Origin: Deltaproteobacteria bacterium
GTDB taxonomy: Bacteria; Desulfobacterota; Desulfobacteria; Desulfobacterales; ETH-SRB1
Assembly (NCBI GenBank): GCA_030262775.1
Contig: JAJSZP010000004.1
Location: 1 to 40,783, forward strand
Length of the DNA: 40,783 nucleotides
Direction of reading: 5' to 3'
The position numbers and the translations under genes were made by a program. A model generated the notes under the pieces. The model had not been told where the DNA came from and made no database searches. It saw only the letters and a list, made by a program, of their open reading frames with translations. Shown piece by piece: positions 19,260-29,253 of this stretch. Position 1 is the first letter of the stretch. Each line of letters starts with the position of its first letter.

Positions 19260-20141
19260 ATGCCAGATGTCGATGAGATAAAAGAGGCGAAAAAATTTCA
19301 CACAGATGTTCCTTATAAAACAGAGGGTTTTTTCCTTAAAGGATCAAACTCACTTGACTGGGGTATGAAAAACAGGCTTGCCAGGATTTTTAATCCAAAA
19401 TCAGGCCGTACGGTAATGCTTGCCATTGACCACGGATATTTCCAGGGACCGACTACAGGTCTGGAACGAGTTGATATCAATATTCTTCCTCTTGTTCCTT
19501 ATGCCGACACACTCATGCTTACCCGTGGAATTCTGAGAAGCATAGTGCCTCCATCATTTACAAAATCCATTGTTTTAAGGGTTTCAGGTGGAACCAGTAT
19601 CTTGAAAGAACTCTCCAATGAATCAATTGCTGTTGGTATTGAGGAATCAATACGTCTTAATGCCTGTGCAATGGCTGTCCAGGTATTCATAGGCGGTGAG
19701 TATGAAAAAGAGTCAATTATCAATATGACTCGTATGGTTGATATGGGTACGCTCTATGGGATTCCTACCTTGGCAGTTACTGCGGTGGGCAGGGATATGA
19801 ACCGTGATGTACGCTATTTCAGGCTTGCAACAAGAATTTGCGCCGAACTTGGCGCTCATTATATTAAAACATATTATATTGAAGATGGTTTTGAAACCGT
19901 CACATCTTCCTGCCCTGTTCCCATTGTAATGGCGGGAGGCAAAAAGATTCCAGAACTGGATGCCCTTACCATGGCCTACAGGGCGGTTCAGGAAGGAGCC
20001 AGCGGAGTAGATATGGGACGAAACATTTTCCAGTCAGAGTCGCCGACTGCGATGATACAGGCTGTTGGAGCGGTAGTCCACGATAACGAGACTCCTGAGA
20101 AGGCTTTTGATTTTTATAATACATTAAAAAATCAATTTTGA
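19260..20141 (+). CDS. LsrF-like class I aldolase/thiolase family protein
   Basis: [46 protein letters not shown]...[44 protein letters not shown]. Confidence 0.88.
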   Translation: MPDVDEIKEAKKFHTDVPYKTEGFFLKGSNSLDWGMKNRLARIFNPKSGRTVMLAIDHGYFQGPTTGLERVDINILPLVPYADTLMLTRGILRSIVPPSFTKSIVLRVSGGTSILKELSNESIAVGIEESIRLNACAMAVQVFIGGEYEKESIINMTRMVDMGTLYGIPTLAVTAVGRDMNRDVRYFRLATRICAELGAHYIKTYYIEDGFETVTSSCPVPIVMAGGKKIPELDALTMAYRAVQEGASGVDMGRNIFQSESPTAMIQAVGAVVHDNETPEKAFDFYNTLKNQF

Positions 20142-20400
20142 CGGTTTTGCGGCTACCAACTTAAAATGGGACGCTTTCCTATTTTGAACTCCTGAGATCT
20201 AATAACAGCTCACGGTATTTCCCCTCGCATTAAACTGCTTGGCATAGCTAACCACGCAGAAGTTATTCTTATTGTCATTTCTGCGAGTGTAAAAGAATAA
20301 TCAGATTGAATGAAGTAGAACCAGGTATTCCTGATACTGCAAGAGTCATATATGCGGTGTCAAAAAAAGACCTGAACGTGCTAAACGTCTTCTTACAAAA

Positions 20401-20428
20401 GAGGCTGCCCCAGAATAAGGGCAGCCTC
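20401..20428 (-). terminator. Intrinsic terminator for the 20445-20765 gene
   Basis: Reverse strand GAGGCTGCCC-TTATTCTG-GGGCAGCCTC followed by TTTTGT. Confidence 0.85.
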
Positions 20429-20444
20429 TCATCAAGACTCGGTT

Positions 20445-20765
20445 TTACTCTTTAATTTTCTCGGCTTCCTTATTGATTGATTTGATAACCATGTCACCAG
20501 TGTATTCTACCACTACATGATCGCCCACATTAAAGTTCTTAAGGTCTACATCCAGACCTGCGGTTAAAGTTACTGCCTTGCCGGATTCCTTTTCTACTAC
20601 TATAATTTGTCCGATATCAGGCATCATATCGCTGATCATCCCTGCTATTTTTTTCACCTCTGTCTCCTGTGACTCCTGGGAAACCGCTATTCCAGCAAAA
20701 GAGAGAATAAACATGGCACCAACTAATATGGTAACTAACTTCCTTGATGTTAATTTTTTCATCAT
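20445..20765 (-). CDS. Small exported protein of unknown function
   Basis: Signal peptide LVTILVGAMFILSFAGIAVS; 106 aa. Confidence 0.6.
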   Translation of the reverse strand: MMKKLTSRKLVTILVGAMFILSFAGIAVSQESQETEVKKIAGMISDMMPDIGQIIVVEKESGKAVTLTAGLDVDLKNFNVGDHVVVEYTGDMVIKSINKEAEKIKE

Positions 20766-20864
20766 TTTCTTTTACTCCTTATTTATTTATGGTTAGTTTA
20801 AAAATCTTCTGTCTTTTCAGTTAGTATGTGAAACGTCACCACCGCTTTCCTGTTCTCCATGGAG

Positions 20865-21068
20865 CTATCTTTCCTCAGGGGAGGGAAGAATTTCCACGGG
20901 AGGTACAGTCTCCTCAGGGACGGCAGGAGTTTCCACTGCAGGTACAGTCTCCTCCACTTGCAGTGTTGCCTTTTTCGTATCCGCTGGCGAAGAGCTCTCA
21001 TTTTCTTTGCAACCAACGAAACCAAGGCACATTATCACTACAAAAAATATACAGATAAACCCTTTCAT
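20865..21068 (-). CDS. Small Pro/Glu/Val-rich lipoprotein
   Basis: MKGFICIFFVVIMCLGFVGCKENESSS lipobox; ETVPAVETPAVPEETVPPVE repeats. Confidence 0.6.
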   Translation of the reverse strand: MKGFICIFFVVIMCLGFVGCKENESSSPADTKKATLQVEETVPAVETPAVPEETVPPVEILPSPEER

Positions 21069-21112
21069 CTTTTATCACCTCCGTTCTTTCCAGTATTCAT
21101 GAAACAACCCTG

Positions 21113-21205
21113 TCAACGTATATAAATGCCCATTTGCTCTATCATTTCCTTTATGATGATGAGACCGGCTAATGCCTCATCATCGGCAATCAAAACCTTC
21201 ACCAT
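21113..21205 (-). pseudogene. N-terminal remnant of a response-regulator receiver domain
   Basis: MVKVLIADDEALAGLIIIKEMIEQMGIYIR*: acidic DDE pocket of REC domain then premature stop. Confidence 0.6.
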
Positions 21206-21955
21206 GTTTTTCTTGCCTGACCTACCATTTACTGTCTTTTTAGTCAAGTTGTTACCCAGCCTTGTTCAGATAAGGAAGACATTGTCCCTTGTTTTAAGCA
21301 AAGGGCATGCCAAACTCTCGCGATTGTATTAACAACTTGATTTCTTAAGAATTGTCATCATAGGGGGAATCTTACAGGCAGGATTTTTTGAATGGTTTTT
21401 CCTACAGGGGAGGATGGGTTAAGTTTAGCTTAATTGATTGATAGGTTGAACTACTTATAAAAACTCTACATTCTTAGCATGCAGGTTATTTCATACGCTT
21501 TACTTCAAAAAAAACTTAAGGTACGCTACCTAACTTATAAACTTATTTGCAAATTAGCGAATAGCAGACCATCCACGCTTCGCCCATCTTCCATCAAGGC
21601 TTCTCTTGATTCCCTCACGAAAAAGGGAATCCTGTTCAGAACAAACAACAAAAATATTGAACCATTTAAAGTTAAAAACCTTTTTTGCTTAAATACGTTG
21701 AGATTAGCGAGTAATTATTTATTATTGCTGTTACCATTGTTAACAGTTATATGATTGTCGGAGATGTGATCAAAATATCGAAAAAAGCAAAGGCAAAGAT
21801 GACCCTTTCAAGCAAAACACAGGCGAATAATCAGAAAGCAAAAAAGGCAAAAAATGGGCGGATAAAGCCAGGCCTGGTACATTCCATACACCATTAACGG
21901 CTATATTGTTAAAAAATGAAGATAAAATAATAAATGACCTTAAAAGGAACCAAAA

Positions 21956-23758
21956 TTGTATAAAAACTTAAAAAATTTTTTAGATTCTATAGATAAAGCC
22001 GGGGAGCTTAAATACATACGGCATGCGGTTTCCCCGCGCCTTGAAATAAGTAAAATTACAGATCAGGAATCAAAAAGCCCGTATGGAGGGAAAGCGCTGC
22101 TCTTCGAGCAGGTAGATGGCTCATCATTTCCGGTTGCTACAAATATATTCGGAAGTTCTCGCAGGATTTGCATGGCTTTTGGGGTAAACCATCTCGACAG
22201 ACTGAGCGAAAGGATAAAAAAGTATATAGATATTAATCCTCCAAGAAGTTTAAAGGAGGCATTGAATATCATTCCTATGGCGATTAATTTTACAAAATTT
22301 TTTCCCCGTTCATGCAGATCAAAAATTCCGCCATGTCAGGAGATTGTTCATAAAAGCGGCGATGTTGATCTGTCGAGACTTCCTGTACTCCACTGCTGGC
22401 CAAAGGATGCAGGTCCGTTTATCACTCTGCCGATGGTATTTACAAAAAGCCTTGTTACCGGCAAACGTAATGTTGGAATGTACAGAATGCAAATCTTTGA
22501 CAAAAATTCCACAGGGATGCACTGGCACGTTCACAAAGACGGCTCTCATTATTTTAATGAATACCGAAGCGCAGGTAAAAGAATGCCTGTAGCCGTAGCA
22601 ATAGGTGCTGACCCTGCTTCCATTTATGCTGCAACAGCTCCAATGCCAAGAGGGGTGGATGAAATGCTGCTCGCAGGTTTTATTCGTAATAAACCTGTAG
22701 CTATGACAAAATGTATAACAATCGAAATGGAAGTCCCTGCTGAAGCTGAATTTGTGCTTGAGGGTTATGTCGATCCTGATGAACTCAGGCTGGAAGGTCC
22801 GTTTGGCGATCATACCGGTTACTATTCTCTTGCTGACTATTATCCGGTATTTCATGTCACAGCCATAACTCATAGAAAAAATCCGATTTACAATACCACG
22901 CTTGTCGGGCGTCCGCCAATGGAAGACTGCTATCTGGCTAAGGCCACGGAACGTATTTTTTTGCCGATGCTTCAAACAGTTATGCCTGAAATATGCGACT
23001 ACTGGTTTCCATGGGAAGGGGTTTTCCATAACATAGTTATTGTATCTATTGATAAAGAATATTCAGGACATGCTCAGAAAGTTATGAGTGGGCTCTGGGG
23101 ACAGGGTCAGATGAGCTTCTGTAAGACTATTGTGGTTATCGACAAAAATATCAATCCACAAAATCCAGACAAAGTAATAGAAAAATTGGTGACAAGGCTT
23201 GATATTACTTCTGATATTACCATAACAAAGGGTATTCTGGATGTGCTTGACCATTCATCTCCCTTGCCCAGTTTTGGAAACAAAATAGGTATTGATCTAA
23301 CCGCCAGATTCAAGGATGAACCGCCAAGAAACTACAAAAAACCCTTAAAAAAGATACCTGCTGTTGATTTGCCAAGTATAGTAATAAACAGGTTGCCTGG
23401 TTCTGTTAAGTGCAGACATATGTTTCATAATATATCGGAAAAAGAAAATTGCTTAAATAACATACTTGCGATTTCAGTGGAAAAGACAGAACAAAGAGGT
23501 GGGAAAAATTTTGCCATAATGTTGTTCGGCATAGATGAACTTGACATGTTTAATATAGTTATTCTTTTTGACAGGGAAATTGATCTTTCCGACGGTTCTC
23601 TTATGCTGTGGAAGGTTTTCAATAATGTTGATCCTGCAAGAGATATGGTCTTTCAGGATAGCCGTGTTGTTATAGATGCATGTAAGAAGGGAATAATGGA
23701 CGGTCATGAAAGAGAGTGGCCGGATGATCTAACATTTGACGTAACCGTTCACAGTTGA
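21956..23758 (+). CDS. UbiD family decarboxylase
   Basis: 600 aa; GMYRMQIFDKNSTGMHWHVHKDGSHYF, EGPFGDHTGYYSLADYYPVFHVTAITHRKNPIY; TTG start. Confidence 0.93.
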   Translation: MYKNLKNFLDSIDKAGELKYIRHAVSPRLEISKITDQESKSPYGGKALLFEQVDGSSFPVATNIFGSSRRICMAFGVNHLDRLSERIKKYIDINPPRSLKEALNIIPMAINFTKFFPRSCRSKIPPCQEIVHKSGDVDLSRLPVLHCWPKDAGPFITLPMVFTKSLVTGKRNVGMYRMQIFDKNSTGMHWHVHKDGSHYFNEYRSAGKRMPVAVAIGADPASIYAATAPMPRGVDEMLLAGFIRNKPVAMTKCITIEMEVPAEAEFVLEGYVDPDELRLEGPFGDHTGYYSLADYYPVFHVTAITHRKNPIYNTTLVGRPPMEDCYLAKATERIFLPMLQTVMPEICDYWFPWEGVFHNIVIVSIDKEYSGHAQKVMSGLWGQGQMSFCKTIVVIDKNINPQNPDKVIEKLVTRLDITSDITITKGILDVLDHSSPLPSFGNKIGIDLTARFKDEPPRNYKKPLKKIPAVDLPSIVINRLPGSVKCRHMFHNISEKENCLNNILAISVEKTEQRGGKNFAIMLFGIDELDMFNIVILFDREIDLSDGSLMLWKVFNNVDPARDMVFQDSRVVIDACKKGIMDGHEREWPDDLTFDVTVHS

Positions 23759-23784
23759 CAGTTACTTATTTTCTATCCCCGTTC

Positions 23785-24699
23785 CTAATCAACGACAATT
23801 ATTGCACGGCATTTTTTCATGAATGATAGATGCTCGAAAGCACTTCTCAGCCTAAAAGCATCTGCGTTGCTGATTACTATATCAGCCTTGCCGGGCCCCT
23901 CTGTTTTTAATCCTTTTACAGTTAAAGGATTATTTGTAACTCTTGGATTACTCTGAGCCACTGTCATATCTTTTGCATAGCCGCTCATTCCTTGCTGGAC
24001 CGCATATTCACGGCTGACAAAGGCCGAGCCGTAAACTTCCTGCCCATTTTCATCAATTATTTTTGGAGACATGGCAGGCCTTGCATTAAGTCCCTTGGCA
24101 TTAACTATCAGGCCTGTAAATATTTCGGATGTTGGCTTTTCTACGGTTTTAGAAGGTATGGCAGGAGATACTTTTGCCGGCTCAACTGATAAAAAAGAAG
24201 CTTCAGGTGTAATTGTTTGTGACAGAACAGGTTTAATGGATTCCACCTGCTTAATTTCCTGCGGAAGAACTAGTTGAGCAAAGCCTCCATAAAGACTCAT
24301 CTGCATTGTAACCTCGACTGTGCCGTCCGACAGATATTCCTGTTTAACAATCTGAGTTCCTTTTACCATGCCGCTTATTTTGGCCATTATTACATCATTT
24401 GTAACAGCAAAATCTTTGACCACGGTGTTGGAATCAATCCTTACTCCTTGTGTAACTTCAAGAAGGTTGCGTATAGCATCAAGCCGTGCAGCTCTCAGAG
24501 CCATAGGTCTTGCCATGGGTTTGCCATAGTATTCTTCCGGAGAAGCCCCAACGCCCCTGGCCTGAATTTTTCCTTTTGTCCAGTTTATGCTGCCGTTTCC
24601 AATGTTTTCAACAAGTTCCTGCCATTCATCACAGAATCCACAGGCAGACAAAATTAATAGTACCGCAAGTACCACTGACAAAATTGAATATTTTTTCAT
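23785..24699 (-). CDS. LPP20-like exported protein
   Basis: Signal peptide; IQARGVGASPEEYYGKPMARPMALRAARLDAIRNLLEVTQGVRIDS...VEVTMQMSLYG. Confidence 0.7.
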   Translation of the reverse strand: MKKYSILSVVLAVLLILSACGFCDEWQELVENIGNGSINWTKGKIQARGVGASPEEYYGKPMARPMALRAARLDAIRNLLEVTQGVRIDSNTVVKDFAVTNDVIMAKISGMVKGTQIVKQEYLSDGTVEVTMQMSLYGGFAQLVLPQEIKQVESIKPVLSQTITPEASFLSVEPAKVSPAIPSKTVEKPTSEIFTGLIVNAKGLNARPAMSPKIIDENGQEVYGSAFVSREYAVQQGMSGYAKDMTVAQSNPRVTNNPLTVKGLKTEGPGKADIVISNADAFRLRSAFEHLSFMKKCRAIIVVD

Positions 24700-24892
24700 A
24701 TTCTACCTTTTTGAGATCGAACAAAGGTGGCTTGAAGCTGTGACGCATAGTTGGGGAAGTTATTTCGTTCCCCTTCCTTATCTAATTTTGTTGACCTTTT
24801 GAATTTTTATATTGTAAAATTCCATGTAAGTCAATAAACGACAGGCCAATATGGAATGTTCATTTATAAAATATTTTCGAATAGTTCGATGA

Positions 24893-25675
24893 GTGAAAAT
24901 GGATAACATAGCTGGCTATATAGGCAGAAAAGCCACAAGCACTACAAACCACATCTTAAACTTATTCGCCTTTACATACAGAATATTCGCTCTAATATTT
25001 CAAAGACCCAGGGCAGGTAGAGCTCTTGTCAGAAGAGTGGCTCTTGAGCAGGTTTATTTTACCTGCGTTCAGGCGTTACTTATTATTATTCCGATAGCAC
25101 TTGTTTTTGGAAGCACGATAATCATACAATTTGCCAAGGTTTCAGGCCAGTACGATCTTGGCAAAATAATGGTAATGCTCATTGTTAGAGAGCTTGGGCC
25201 CGTGGTAACAGCTATTTTGGTCATATTAAGGTCAGCTACCGCTATAACCATAGAAATCAGCCATATGAATGTTTTCCATGAAATAGATGCAATCGAAATG
25301 GCGGGAATTGACCCGATGCGAATAGTCTGCCTTCCAAGATTAATCGGGATAACTTCCGCTATACTTTGCCTTTTTATTGTTTTTGATATAGTGGCTATTA
25401 TCGGAGGATATTTGATAGTCTGGGTATTTACATATATCCCAATGGGTGACTTTATGACACAGATAGGGAAAGCTATAACCGCCACCGATATTGCCGTTGG
25501 AATTATAAAGACTATATTCTTTGGAATCGCAATTACCGTTACATGCCTTAAGCATGGCTTAAGTATAAAAAAACTTACTACTGACGCACCGATCAGCGCT
25601 TCCAAAGCATCTGTTGAATGTTTTTTCTACTGCATAGTCATCAATGTTATCACATCAATATTGTTTTACATGTAG
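24893..25675 (+). CDS. MlaE/YrbE family (Mce-associated) permease
   Basis: ARALVRRVALEQVYFTCVQALLIIIPIALVFGSTIIIQF...VRELGPVVTAILVILRSATAITIEI...EIDAIEMAGIDPMRIVCLPRLIG. Confidence 0.88.
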   Translation: MKMDNIAGYIGRKATSTTNHILNLFAFTYRIFALIFQRPRAGRALVRRVALEQVYFTCVQALLIIIPIALVFGSTIIIQFAKVSGQYDLGKIMVMLIVRELGPVVTAILVILRSATAITIEISHMNVFHEIDAIEMAGIDPMRIVCLPRLIGITSAILCLFIVFDIVAIIGGYLIVWVFTYIPMGDFMTQIGKAITATDIAVGIIKTIFFGIAITVTCLKHGLSIKKLTTDAPISASKASVECFFYCIVINVITSILFYM

Positions 25676-25768
25676 AGTAAAGAGGTGAATAGACTAAAGG
25701 CGGAAGACGGAAGACTCTCAGCGAGCTTTAGCCTTCATCCTATCCAGCTATGTAGTTACGAGAAAAAA

Positions 25769-26437
25769 ATGTATTTGATCAACCTTGTTGATTATACTGT
25801 TAATTCCACAGAGGAAGATTGCGGTCTTGATAAATTAGACTTTGCTCTTTCCCTGGGTGATGCTTTTGCAATAATTGCTGATTCTCATGATCGTGCTCAC
25901 ATGTTTCTTAAAACACTTGCAATGCTTGTGAAACCTGTATCCGGCGCTTTCTACTTTAAAGATAAAAAAGTAGATTTTTCAGACTATCGAAACCTTTTGC
26001 CCTGCAAAAAAAAGATAGGCTATATTGCTTCGGATTCAGCAATGATTGGCAATATAACCGTCAGGGAAAATCTTCTTTACATGAGATACTATTTTGAAAA
26101 TTCACTTTCACTGCCTTTAGATGAAATAACGAAAAAATTATGCAAAAACTTTGGCATTTACGATAAGCTTGATATGCGTCCAGGAAGGCTTCGCAGCGTA
26201 GATTTGAGAGCCGCCATTGCAATACGTGAACTTATCAAGTCTCCTGATTTACTGCTTATTGAACGTCCTGAAGACTTCACAGGACATGCCAGTCTTGATC
26301 TCTTTACAGAAGTTTTGAGGGATATGGTGTTGACCAGACTGCCTATTGTCTTTATATCTTATGACAAAAATTTTATTGAAGAATGTTCCAACAAAAAAAT
26401 ATTTTTCAAAGGCGGAACTTTAGACATCATCAAATAG
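25769..26437 (+). CDS. MlaF-position ABC ATPase-like protein with degenerate catalytic motifs (candidate pseudo-ATPase)
   Basis: Overall ABC-ATPase order (LALSLGDAFAII...LKTLAMLVKPVSG...KIGYI...ITVRENL...AIAIRELIKSPDLLLIERPED) but no GxGKS/T, LSGG, DE or H-loop; track start 25685 likely too early. Confidence 0.75.
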   Translation: MYLINLVDYTVNSTEEDCGLDKLDFALSLGDAFAIIADSHDRAHMFLKTLAMLVKPVSGAFYFKDKKVDFSDYRNLLPCKKKIGYIASDSAMIGNITVRENLLYMRYYFENSLSLPLDEITKKLCKNFGIYDKLDMRPGRLRSVDLRAAIAIRELIKSPDLLLIERPEDFTGHASLDLFTEVLRDMVLTRLPIVFISYDKNFIEECSNKKIFFKGGTLDIIK

Positions 26438-26488
26438 TTAATTCAAAAATGGCTAAGCGGGTTTTATTTATCAGTTAACGAGAGCTGT

Positions 26489-27484
26489 ATGGAAGTCGAT
26501 TACAATAAAAAAGAAAAAATAGTCGGAACGTTTTTAATAAGTATAATCGTTCTTATGCTTGCAGTGTTGATTATAATAGGCAGGGGTAAGGACTGGTTTA
26601 AAACATATATTACTTATTATACGACATTTGAAGAAAGTTATAATCTTAAAGAAAATGCTGCTGTTAAACTATACAAAGCAGATATAGGAAAAGTAAAAAA
26701 GATCACTCTTGCTGAAGATAAGGTAAAGGTTAAATTGTTTATTCTGGAGGATTATTCATCCAGGATCAGAAGTGATTCCGTGGCAATTGTTGACAGTCCT
26801 ACTTTTATAGGCTCTGAATACATCTCCATAATACCTGGCAGCGCTGATGCTCCTCTGATCGAAAAAGGCGGCGAAATCCCTTCCAGGGAGAAGAAGTCTG
26901 TTTCCGATATTCTTGCAGAATTTGAGGTTGAGAAAACAGCCAAAATGGTTATTCCGGCAATACAGGATTTTGCAGAAGTTGCTCAAATAATAAGAGATAC
27001 TAATGGACCTTTATTTACCGCACTTGATAGTTTCAACAGAACACTTTCCTGTTTTGAGAGAGTTGCACGGGATATAGAAGCAGGGAAAGGCACTATCGGG
27101 GGAATAATCAGATCCAGGGTGATATTGGATAAAATTCTTGGCGATCTTGATAAACTGGGTGAGATCCTTGAAAATATAAATAAAGCTTCCTCAAAAACTC
27201 CTGGAATAATGGACCAGGTACAGGACAACCTTGCAACAGCAAAAAAGATAGGAAATGATGTATCAGAAAGTGTTTCAAGCATTAAAAGGATAGTAAAACA
27301 AGTTGAAGAAAGTCATGACATACCTGAAATTACTCATTCTGTAAAAAATGGAATTAAAGAGATAAGAGATGGTGTGGATGAAATAGACAAAGTTGTGCGG
27401 TCTCTTCAGGAGAACTTCTTGATAAAGCATAATCTTCCCCCTGAAGAAAAGCCGGAAAATATTGATGCCGGACTTCGCCAGTAA
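26489..27484 (+). CDS. MlaD/Mce family substrate-binding protein
   Basis: N-terminal TM then TTFEESYNLKENAAVKLYKADIGKVKKITLAEDKVKVKLFI...IVDSPTFIGSEYISIIPG. Confidence 0.88.
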   Translation: MEVDYNKKEKIVGTFLISIIVLMLAVLIIIGRGKDWFKTYITYYTTFEESYNLKENAAVKLYKADIGKVKKITLAEDKVKVKLFILEDYSSRIRSDSVAIVDSPTFIGSEYISIIPGSADAPLIEKGGEIPSREKKSVSDILAEFEVEKTAKMVIPAIQDFAEVAQIIRDTNGPLFTALDSFNRTLSCFERVARDIEAGKGTIGGIIRSRVILDKILGDLDKLGEILENINKASSKTPGIMDQVQDNLATAKKIGNDVSESVSSIKRIVKQVEESHDIPEITHSVKNGIKEIRDGVDEIDKVVRSLQENFLIKHNLPPEEKPENIDAGLRQ

Positions 27485-27513
27485 TGATATCAGGGATCGA
27501 AGGAATTTAACAT

Positions 27514-28578
27514 ATGTATAACACTCGAAATATCCCATTGATATATTTAGTCATAGCTTTGATTGTATTATGCAATTTTTTCGGTTGTGTACAAAAGATC
27601 AGGATCACTGTGATCAAACCTGCCAAAGTATCCCTTCAAGACATCAGGACGCTGGCTATAATTAAATTTGATGGTATATACGAAGAGTTGGTTCGAAAAG
27701 CACTTTATAATAAAATTATTGAGGTCCAAAATTTAAATAATAAACCTGATCACATTCGAGTTATAAATATTGATCAAAACAGCTTTAAACATGTTGATGA
27801 CGATATTAACTTTTCACCTGATTCTGATAAGGTGCATGTAGATGGTGTTATTTCAGGCAGAGTTGCTGCCTCTATAAAAGACGTTCATGATACCGAAAAA
27901 GTAAAGATACAAGAGGGTACCGGTAAATATAAGAAAGACAAGAATGTATTTGGGCAGGAAGCAGAAGTGGAGATTCAACGAACTATTGTAAAAAAAGTTC
28001 CCTATGTTATGCGTCAGGCCAACATTATTGTAGATTTTAATATATTTAAGCTGAAAACAAAACAGCGTGTTTTTACTGATAAGGTTTCGGAACAATATAA
28101 AGAAAAGTTCGGTGGAGAAAATGAATATAGAAATTATTTAGGAAGCAGTATGAGTCAGCTTCCTTCGCAAAATCAAACCCTGAAGGAGCTTTCCGATAAA
28201 GTTGCCTCAAGGATTGTTGCAAAAATTTTTACTACCGAGATTGCCAGAATTGTAGAATTCGATAACGGCAGTAAATATGTGATGGGCATAGGCGGTAACA
28301 AGAAGGTGAAAGAAGGGATTAAATGCGCTAAGAACGGGAAATGGGAAAAGGGTGTAGAGATCTGGAAGGATGTGCTTAATACTGAACCGGAAAATTCGGC
28401 GGCTTTCTACAACCTGGGAATTGCTTATGAAAATATTGGAGATTTGGAAAACCTGAAGATAGCGCAAAAGATGTATAAAAAAGCGGTAAAAAATGGAGAC
28501 AAAGAAATTTATTTAGATGCTTTAGATAGAGTAAAGGCTACAATCAGTGATTTCCCAAAGGAATCGCATATAAGGTGA
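27514..28578 (+). CDS. Lipoprotein with C-terminal TPR, end of Mce operon
   Basis: Lipobox LCNFFGC; NGKWEKGVEIWKDVLNTEPENSAAFYNLGIAYENIGD TPR. Confidence 0.7.
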   Translation: MYNTRNIPLIYLVIALIVLCNFFGCVQKIRITVIKPAKVSLQDIRTLAIIKFDGIYEELVRKALYNKIIEVQNLNNKPDHIRVINIDQNSFKHVDDDINFSPDSDKVHVDGVISGRVAASIKDVHDTEKVKIQEGTGKYKKDKNVFGQEAEVEIQRTIVKKVPYVMRQANIIVDFNIFKLKTKQRVFTDKVSEQYKEKFGGENEYRNYLGSSMSQLPSQNQTLKELSDKVASRIVAKIFTTEIARIVEFDNGSKYVMGIGGNKKVKEGIKCAKNGKWEKGVEIWKDVLNTEPENSAAFYNLGIAYENIGDLENLKIAQKMYKKAVKNGDKEIYLDALDRVKATISDFPKESHIR

Positions 28579-28610
28579 ATAGTTACAATTTGAGTTATGC
28601 AACAGGTTTT

Positions 28611-28642
28611 AAGCCATCCAGACTCATGTCTGGATGGCTTTT
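28611..28642 (+). terminator. Terminator after Mce operon
   Basis: AAGCCATCCAGAC-TCAT-GTCTGGATGGCTT TTAT, 13-bp stem. Confidence 0.75.
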
Positions 28643-28666
28643 ATAGTTTATATGGAGGTTTATAAT

Positions 28667-29242
28667 TTGGCGAAACTGCTTGTAATTGATAATTACGATT
28701 CTTTTACTTACAATCTTGTTCAAATGTTTATGAATTATAATCTTTCTATTGAAGTGCACAGAAGTGACAAAATTTCTCTTGAGGGGGTAAAAGCAATATG
28801 CCCGGATTATGTACTTATCAGCCCAGGACCCAAAGGTCCATCCCATTCAGGGATATCTATCCCGCTGATTAAATTTCTAAACGGCGGAATACCTGTTCTG
28901 GGTGTTTGTTTGGGCATGCAGTGTATTAATGAAGCCTTCGGAGGCAGTACTGTCAGATCTTTTTTACCGGTACATGGAAAAGTCAGCATGATTTACCATA
29001 ATAATGATAAAATTTTCAAGGATCTTCCTTCTCCCTTTGCTGCAGCCAGATATCATTCATTGATGGTAAAACTTAATTCAAGAGAACTGGTTATAACCTC
29101 TCAAACCAGTGATGGTGTTATTATGGGGCTTTCGCACCATAAACTTCCGATTCACGGGGTACAGTTTCATCCGGAAAGCTTTCTTACAGAGAATGGATTT
29201 TTAATAGTTGAAAACTTTCTCAGACTTGGGTCACTTGCTTAA
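28667..29242 (+). CDS. pabA: Anthranilate/aminodeoxychorismate synthase glutamine amidotransferase (PabA/TrpG)
   Basis: LLVIDNYDSFTYNLVQMF...ISPGPKGPSHSG...VLGVCLGMQCI...GVQFHPES; TTG start after GGAGG. Confidence 0.92.
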   Translation: MAKLLVIDNYDSFTYNLVQMFMNYNLSIEVHRSDKISLEGVKAICPDYVLISPGPKGPSHSGISIPLIKFLNGGIPVLGVCLGMQCINEAFGGSTVRSFLPVHGKVSMIYHNNDKIFKDLPSPFAAARYHSLMVKLNSRELVITSQTSDGVIMGLSHHKLPIHGVQFHPESFLTENGFLIVENFLRLGSLA

Positions 29243-29253
29243 GGATTATTAAG

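Noticed and set aside
20142-20400. Possible degraded coding region after the LsrF-like gene
   Set aside because: Short peptides such as DLITAHGISPRIKLLGIANHAEVILIV gave no confident family match
21479-21754. 91-aa ORF with a possible winged-helix-like stretch
   Set aside because: No convincing family motif, odd hydrophobic tail, probably spurious or decayed
22319-23029. 236-aa minus-strand ORF
   Set aside because: Antisense shadow of the well-supported ubiD gene
25069-25605. 178-aa minus-strand ORF
   Set aside because: Antisense to the MlaE-like permease; composition is an artefact of the hydrophobic codon pattern
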